64,000 bases of DNA from Mesodorylaimus sp. YZB2_4 (Eukaryota; Nematoda; Enoplea; Dorylaimida; Dorylaimidae): positions 19,994-83,993 of the forward strand of contig JASANH010000397.1 in NCBI GenBank assembly GCA_030248295.1. Direction: 5' to 3'. The notes below the pieces were generated by a model. The model saw nothing but the letters and a program-made list of their open reading frames with translations, was not told the DNA's origin and made no database searches. Positions 60,401 through 64,000 of this stretch are shown in pieces (positions within the stretch are counted from its first letter, which is position 1; each line of letters opens with the position of its first letter). Position numbers and translations under genes: made by a program.

Positions 60401-63400
60401 ATTTTCCATAGGAAAAATTCCGTTGTGGAAATTTCTTACATCACTTACAGTATGTGCAGTGTGAGAAAGTCCAAAGTTCATGTTTATTTTTGGATTTTAG
60501 GTAGAACGACAGAAATCGTAGGTGGTGTATTTGCCGTATTTGCTATTGTTAGTGGATTAATCGGTTATTTCGTGTACAGGTGAGAAAAATTTTTGGCTCT
60601 CTCAAATCAACTCAAGAAATTTTGCAAATTTTGCTTTCGAAATCTGAATTTTGCAATAACCTTTTTTGCAACTGAATTGCAGACAACCCAAATTTAAAAA
60701 ATTGCTATATTTTATTTTCCAACCTGAATATGCACAAACTTTTGTTGAATGTAATTCAATTTTAGAAATCGCAAAATCGAAAGAGAACTTGCTGGCTTGA
60801 TTTGGCGTATTGAGTTCAAGGATATCATTAAAATAACTCGAGATGGGTATAATCAAACACTTAATGCAAGTCGAGTATGTTTTTTATAGCCTTTACTAAT
60901 CTTTTCGGGAATGTTGACTGGTTTTTTACAATTGCTCAGGTGACCATTGGCAGTCAAGATTCGAACGATTATGGCGGGGGCTTGTTCTCGACGATCGATT
61001 ACCATTGCTTGGCCAAGTATAAAGGCTCACTGGTGGCCATAAAAGAAATACAGTATGACCGACGCTTGAAAGAAATTACCAGGGCTACAAAAAAAGAAAT
61101 GAAAAAAGTGAGTGAATAACAATTTTTGAAGTGCAGGTGGGGAGAGGCTGTGTAATTGTGTGCAGATCAGTCTTTCTCTGAGTATTGCGAGAAGGGTCAG
61201 TTCGACCTGGAACACTCCCTGGGGTTCAGCGCCCACTCGCCATTCCCAGAGAAAGGCAGTTGCTAGCTGGCGAAAGCAAAACGGGTTTGGGTGGGTGGAG
61301 TCCAAAAACTGTGCAAGAAATAGCTGCTGTATCCCTAAAGTAATGGTGGTAAATATATTGCAGAACGGCTTTTCTCTTCCCATCAAAAATATTTTTACGG
61401 ATACATGGGCTGACTGACTTTACCGCACCAAAAAGACTTGACAACCCATCCCAACTGGCACAGAGCACAAGTGAAAACGTCAAAACTAGCAACTTCGAAA
61501 ATGCAAGTCTATGAACTCGTCAAAAGTGTAATTTAAAATGAATACTTCGTTTCAAGAATTAAATCGAGAGAATAAGTAATTAGTTGCTCACAGTCAGCGT
61601 TGACAGCGTTGACTCATCTGCTTCTAAAGGATATGATAGGTTATGCAGTGAACTGAAATTAAAGTTGACAGGACAATATGCCGCGAGCCGCGAAATATTT
61701 TGTTTATAACTCATATTTTCACAGTATTGGCCAACTGCATTGTAGATTAACCAACTGACTTGTACAGCTGCACCATGTCAGTCGGTTACTGTACGATGCA
61801 CTGTATGCACTTTAAGCAAAGTGATTGAGCTGGTCAGAGTATAAAATTCATGACATTGCTTATTTCAGATGCGAAGTCTGCACCACGACAATGTGAACAA
61901 CTTTATGGGAATTATATTGCAACAAGATCGTATTTACGTTGTGCGCGAATATTGTGCAAAGGGTAGTCTCTTTGATGTTTTGCTCAATGAAAATATTAAA
62001 TTGGACGAATTATTTTGCGCATCATTTGTGGATGACTTAATCAAAGTATGGCCCAGTTTGGCTTTTGGTTTCAAGATACATCAAGTACTGGTTTACTTTT
62101 AGGCGATGACTTACCTGCACGAATCCGAGTTACGGGTACATGGGAATTTAAAATCGACCAATTGCGTGATTACAAGTCGGTGGTCTTTACAAGTTTCCGA
62201 CTACGGACTGCACGAACTCAGGGACGGACAAATATTTGAACATGACAATCAGCGGTATAAAGGTTCGTATATCAGTTTTTCTTTTGTAAGCAATCAGTTT
62301 CAGTTCAGTTATTGTGTCAGTTTATTTAGGAAATTAAATGTTAGCGCACTTTAGCAATTTTAGCGGAAACTGGCTAATAAATAATTGACTTCTTTTAGCA
62401 CTTTTGTGGACGGCCCCTGAAATTCTGTTAAGCGGTGGCATTGAGAAACCACAAAAAGGCACGCAAAAAGGCGATGTATTTTCATTTGGTATTGTCCTAC
62501 ACGAAATTTTCACTCGAACTGGCCCGTATGGGATTGAATCCACTTCTGGTGCTCTGACTGCAAAAGGTAATTGCGACCTTTGTTGACTACCAGCAGATTA
62601 AATTACGCTCAGCTCCCTCTGACCAGGCTGCAGATGAGGAAATTCCACTACCTGGATCAGTTATCTAGAATGAGCAAATTGTGATAAGACAGTCGGGTAT
62701 TGTTACTTATCTGCTGAGATCAGACGCTCAAATCACTTTATATTTGCCTGATAAAATCATTCATGTGCTCAGATCAAGCTGATTGTGATCCCTGCTGGTT
62801 GTGATCTGCTCAGAGCAGACAGATCTGATCACTTATCCACTCAGATCATACAGATCTGGTCACTGATCTGCTCAGATCAGATTAGCCTGATCGATCTTGA
62901 TCTCACAGATCATATCAATCGGATCGATATTGATCCGACAGATCAGATCGTATCGATTAGACAGACCGCATCGATCAGATCTATCTTTATCAGACTGATC
63001 AGATCAATCAGATCGTCTTGATCAGACAGATCAGATCAATTGGATCGATCTTGATCAGACAGACCAGATCAGTCAGATGGACCTTGATCAGACAGATCAG
63101 ATCAGTGATCCACTTGGTTGAGGATCTACCCAGATTCCAAAAATCTGATCACTCAATTGTATCATATGAGTGTCGTTTCTATTCAGATATCGTGATGCTG
63201 ATAATCAAAACGAGACAAAATCGTGATAAGCCGGATATCGTTGAGCGAGACGATGAAGAATTAGAAATGCTCGGATTGGTCAATATGAACAAACCATATT
63301 TGCCTAGTCTTGAAGAATTTCAGTGTCAGAATTACATCAAGGACACCATGAATGCGTGTTGGGACGAGAGACCAGAGGCCAGACCAGATTTTCGAACGTT

Positions 63401-63860
63401 GCGTCACAAATTGAAGCCATTGTTCAAAGGCATACTGTAAGTAGTATTGGTTTTTTGCATTTTTTTCTTAAATTTTATCGATCGATCGAATTTTTCGAAA
63501 TTTGTTTGATCGAAATTTGCTTGATTTCAGACGACGGAATATCATGGATCACATGATGCTGATGATGGAGAAGCATCAGAATCATTTAGAACAGTTGGTG
63601 GACGAAAGGACGATGGCATTAAACGAAGAGAAAAAACGAGTGGAAACATTGTTACATCGAATGCTGCCTCAGTAAGAATTTCAATTGCAGGATTCCCGAT
63701 ACGGCTAGGAGAAAAGACAATTTTGCACTTTTTCAGTACCGTGGCTGAACAACTGATGCGCGGTGATGACGTGGCTCCAGAAAGTTACGATGCAGTCACT
63801 ATCTACTTTTCTGATATCGTCGGATTTACTTCACTTTCCGCCGAAAGTACTCCATTGCAG
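51494..63860 (+). CDS. receptor guanylate cyclase, 5' and middle exons (3' end beyond window)
   Basis: Single-pass receptor that makes cGMP. Nineteen exons join in phase for 1249 residues: 51494-52532, 53827-53946, 54144-54262, 57319-57498, 57739-57871, 57929-58087, 58631-58848, 59095-59230, 59673-59833, 59944-60049, 60501-60579, 60766-60874, 60940-61107, 61869-62045, 62103-62262, 62399-62566, 63187-63436, 63531-63671, 63737-63860. Signal peptide at 1-28. ANF-receptor domain about 214-770: [10 protein letters not shown], then [70 protein letters not shown] about 797-815 ([20 protein letters not shown]). Kinase-homology domain about 850-1150 with VAIKEI, HGN in place of HRD, DYG in place of DFG and LLWTAPEIL: a pseudokinase as usual. 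Coiled coil with [13 protein letters not shown]. Cyclase domain starts [19 protein letters not shown] and is cut at the window end. Exon 1 is joined by phase and by the split of the ANF fold (about 0.65); exons 2-19 are firm. Confidence 0.93.
52533..53826 (+). other. guanylate cyclase intron 1
   Basis: Holds the family-A SINE at 53545-53695 and no other recognised feature. Confidence 0.5.
53545..53695 (+). repeat. family-A tRNA-derived SINE copy
   Basis: Plus strand: GTCGTGGCCTAGTGGGTAAA (A box), GGGAGGGTTCGACTTCC (B box), body with GTTCATGTGTTCCCTAGCCC and GGCTATGGACAAAGTATGAC, A-rich end. Closest to the copy at 31191-31363. Confidence 0.85.
54263..57318 (+). other. guanylate cyclase intron 3 (3 kb)
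   Basis: No coding sequence was recognised. A small inverted-repeat element is listed at 55291-55397. Frames open at 54650-54934 and 55204-55455 show no domain. Confidence 0.5.
55291..55397. mobile_element. MITE-like element with 15-bp terminal inverted repeats
   Basis: Ends CCGCAGTCGCACTAG and CTAGTGTGACTGCGG are inverted copies with one mismatch, 107 bp apart. The centre has the palindrome GGTTCTAGAACC and a second CGGTCGCACTA. No target-site duplication is clear. Confidence 0.55.
58294..58313 (+). repeat. poly-C run of 20 nt in guanylate cyclase intron 6
   Basis: Twenty consecutive C (poly-G on the other strand). Confidence 0.95.
59250..59420 (+). repeat. family-B repeat, partial copy in guanylate cyclase intron 8
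   Basis: CTGGCGGTCGGGAGATCAAT, GGATGGGAGACGTCA and CCGGTTGATGTTTCAGCGG match other family-B copies; the 3' half is diverged. Confidence 0.65.
61108..61868 (+). other. guanylate cyclase intron 13
   Basis: No feature recognised in this 761-nt intron. Confidence 0.5.
62700..63115 (+). repeat. GATC-rich satellite in guanylate cyclase intron 16
   Basis: A run of about 400 bp built from GATCAGA/CAGATC/GATCGATC/TGATC phrases, with imperfect periods of 10-13 and about 40-50 bp (for example CTTGATCAGACAGA(T/C)CAGATCA repeated four times). Because GATC is its own complement the whole block is rich in short palindromes. It keeps frames open on the plus strand but has no coding character. Confidence 0.85.
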
Positions 63861-64000
63861 GTAAGTGCTCTATGGATGCGGCAGTCTCTGTTGTTTCTTT
63901 TTGGGGGGAATATTATCTTGAATAATACAGTATAAAGCATGGTAGTGTCAGCAGCCGTGAACCAGATGTCCTCTTCAGGACTCCTACTGCGGACTGGGAC

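Noticed and set aside
62785-63120. Asp/Ile/Arg-repeat open frames upstream of exon 17
   Set aside because: Translation of the GATC satellite; splicing from 62566 to 63187 keeps phase and gives the conserved kinase-homology sequence.

Overview
The window is animal nuclear DNA: every recognisable gene is split by GT-AG introns, many of them only about 45-70 nt long. The gene set points to a nematode. It has a secreted protein of many lustrin-type cysteine repeats, a three-domain ShKT protein with a Thr/Pro linker, a C-type lectin joined to a PAN/apple domain, a nematode-type (srsx-like) chemoreceptor, a DEG/ENaC channel and a large receptor guanylate cyclase. I cannot name the species. Several tRNA-derived SINE families and a MULE remnant show a repeat-rich genome.

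Layout. 16-2110 (+): C-terminal exons of the spliceosomal cyclophilin CWC27. 3300-9223 (+): an MPPED-type metallophosphoesterase whose first coding exon is a long, basic, Ser-rich N-terminal extension, separated from the rest by a 3.85-kb intron full of repeats. 11448-13018 (-): secreted C-type lectin + PAN protein. 13440-14520: MULE transposase remnant and a SINE. 15280-16108 (-): secreted ShKT protein. 17178-20475 (-): M14 zinc carboxypeptidase of the N/E/M type. 22059-25220 (+): secreted protein of 15 CC-terminated cysteine modules, with a TATA box and a GATA site just upstream. 26340-27660 and 30280-31925: two diverged copies of one non-autonomous element, one before and one inside the UDP-glycosyltransferase gene (28544-33333, +). 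34411-35388 (+): intronless srsx-like GPCR. 37139-38211 (+): synaptophysin-family vesicle protein. 39667-41019 (+): 7TM receptor-like gene with reading-frame breaks. 44228-47426 (+): DEG/ENaC channel subunit. 51494 to beyond 64000 (+): receptor guanylate cyclase with signal peptide, ANF-receptor ectodomain, TM, kinase-homology domain, coiled coil and the start of the cyclase domain; the catalytic domain is cut by the window end.

The neighbours do not form a pathway or operon. Several encode secreted or surface proteins for sensing, secretion or external defence (GPCRs, guanylate cyclase, ENaC, lectin, ShKT, lustrin-repeat protein), mixed with housekeeping genes.

The least ordinary features are: the unusual N-terminal half of the guanylate cyclase ectodomain (an acidic leader plus an insertion of about 120 residues with Pro-Asp repeats inside the ligand-binding fold), the metal-ligand change in the MPPED protein, the GATC-rich satellite inside a guanylate cyclase intron, and three G or C homopolymers of 18-20 nt. 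Exon borders were placed by eye from splice sites, phase and protein similarity remembered from the families; no search or alignment was run.
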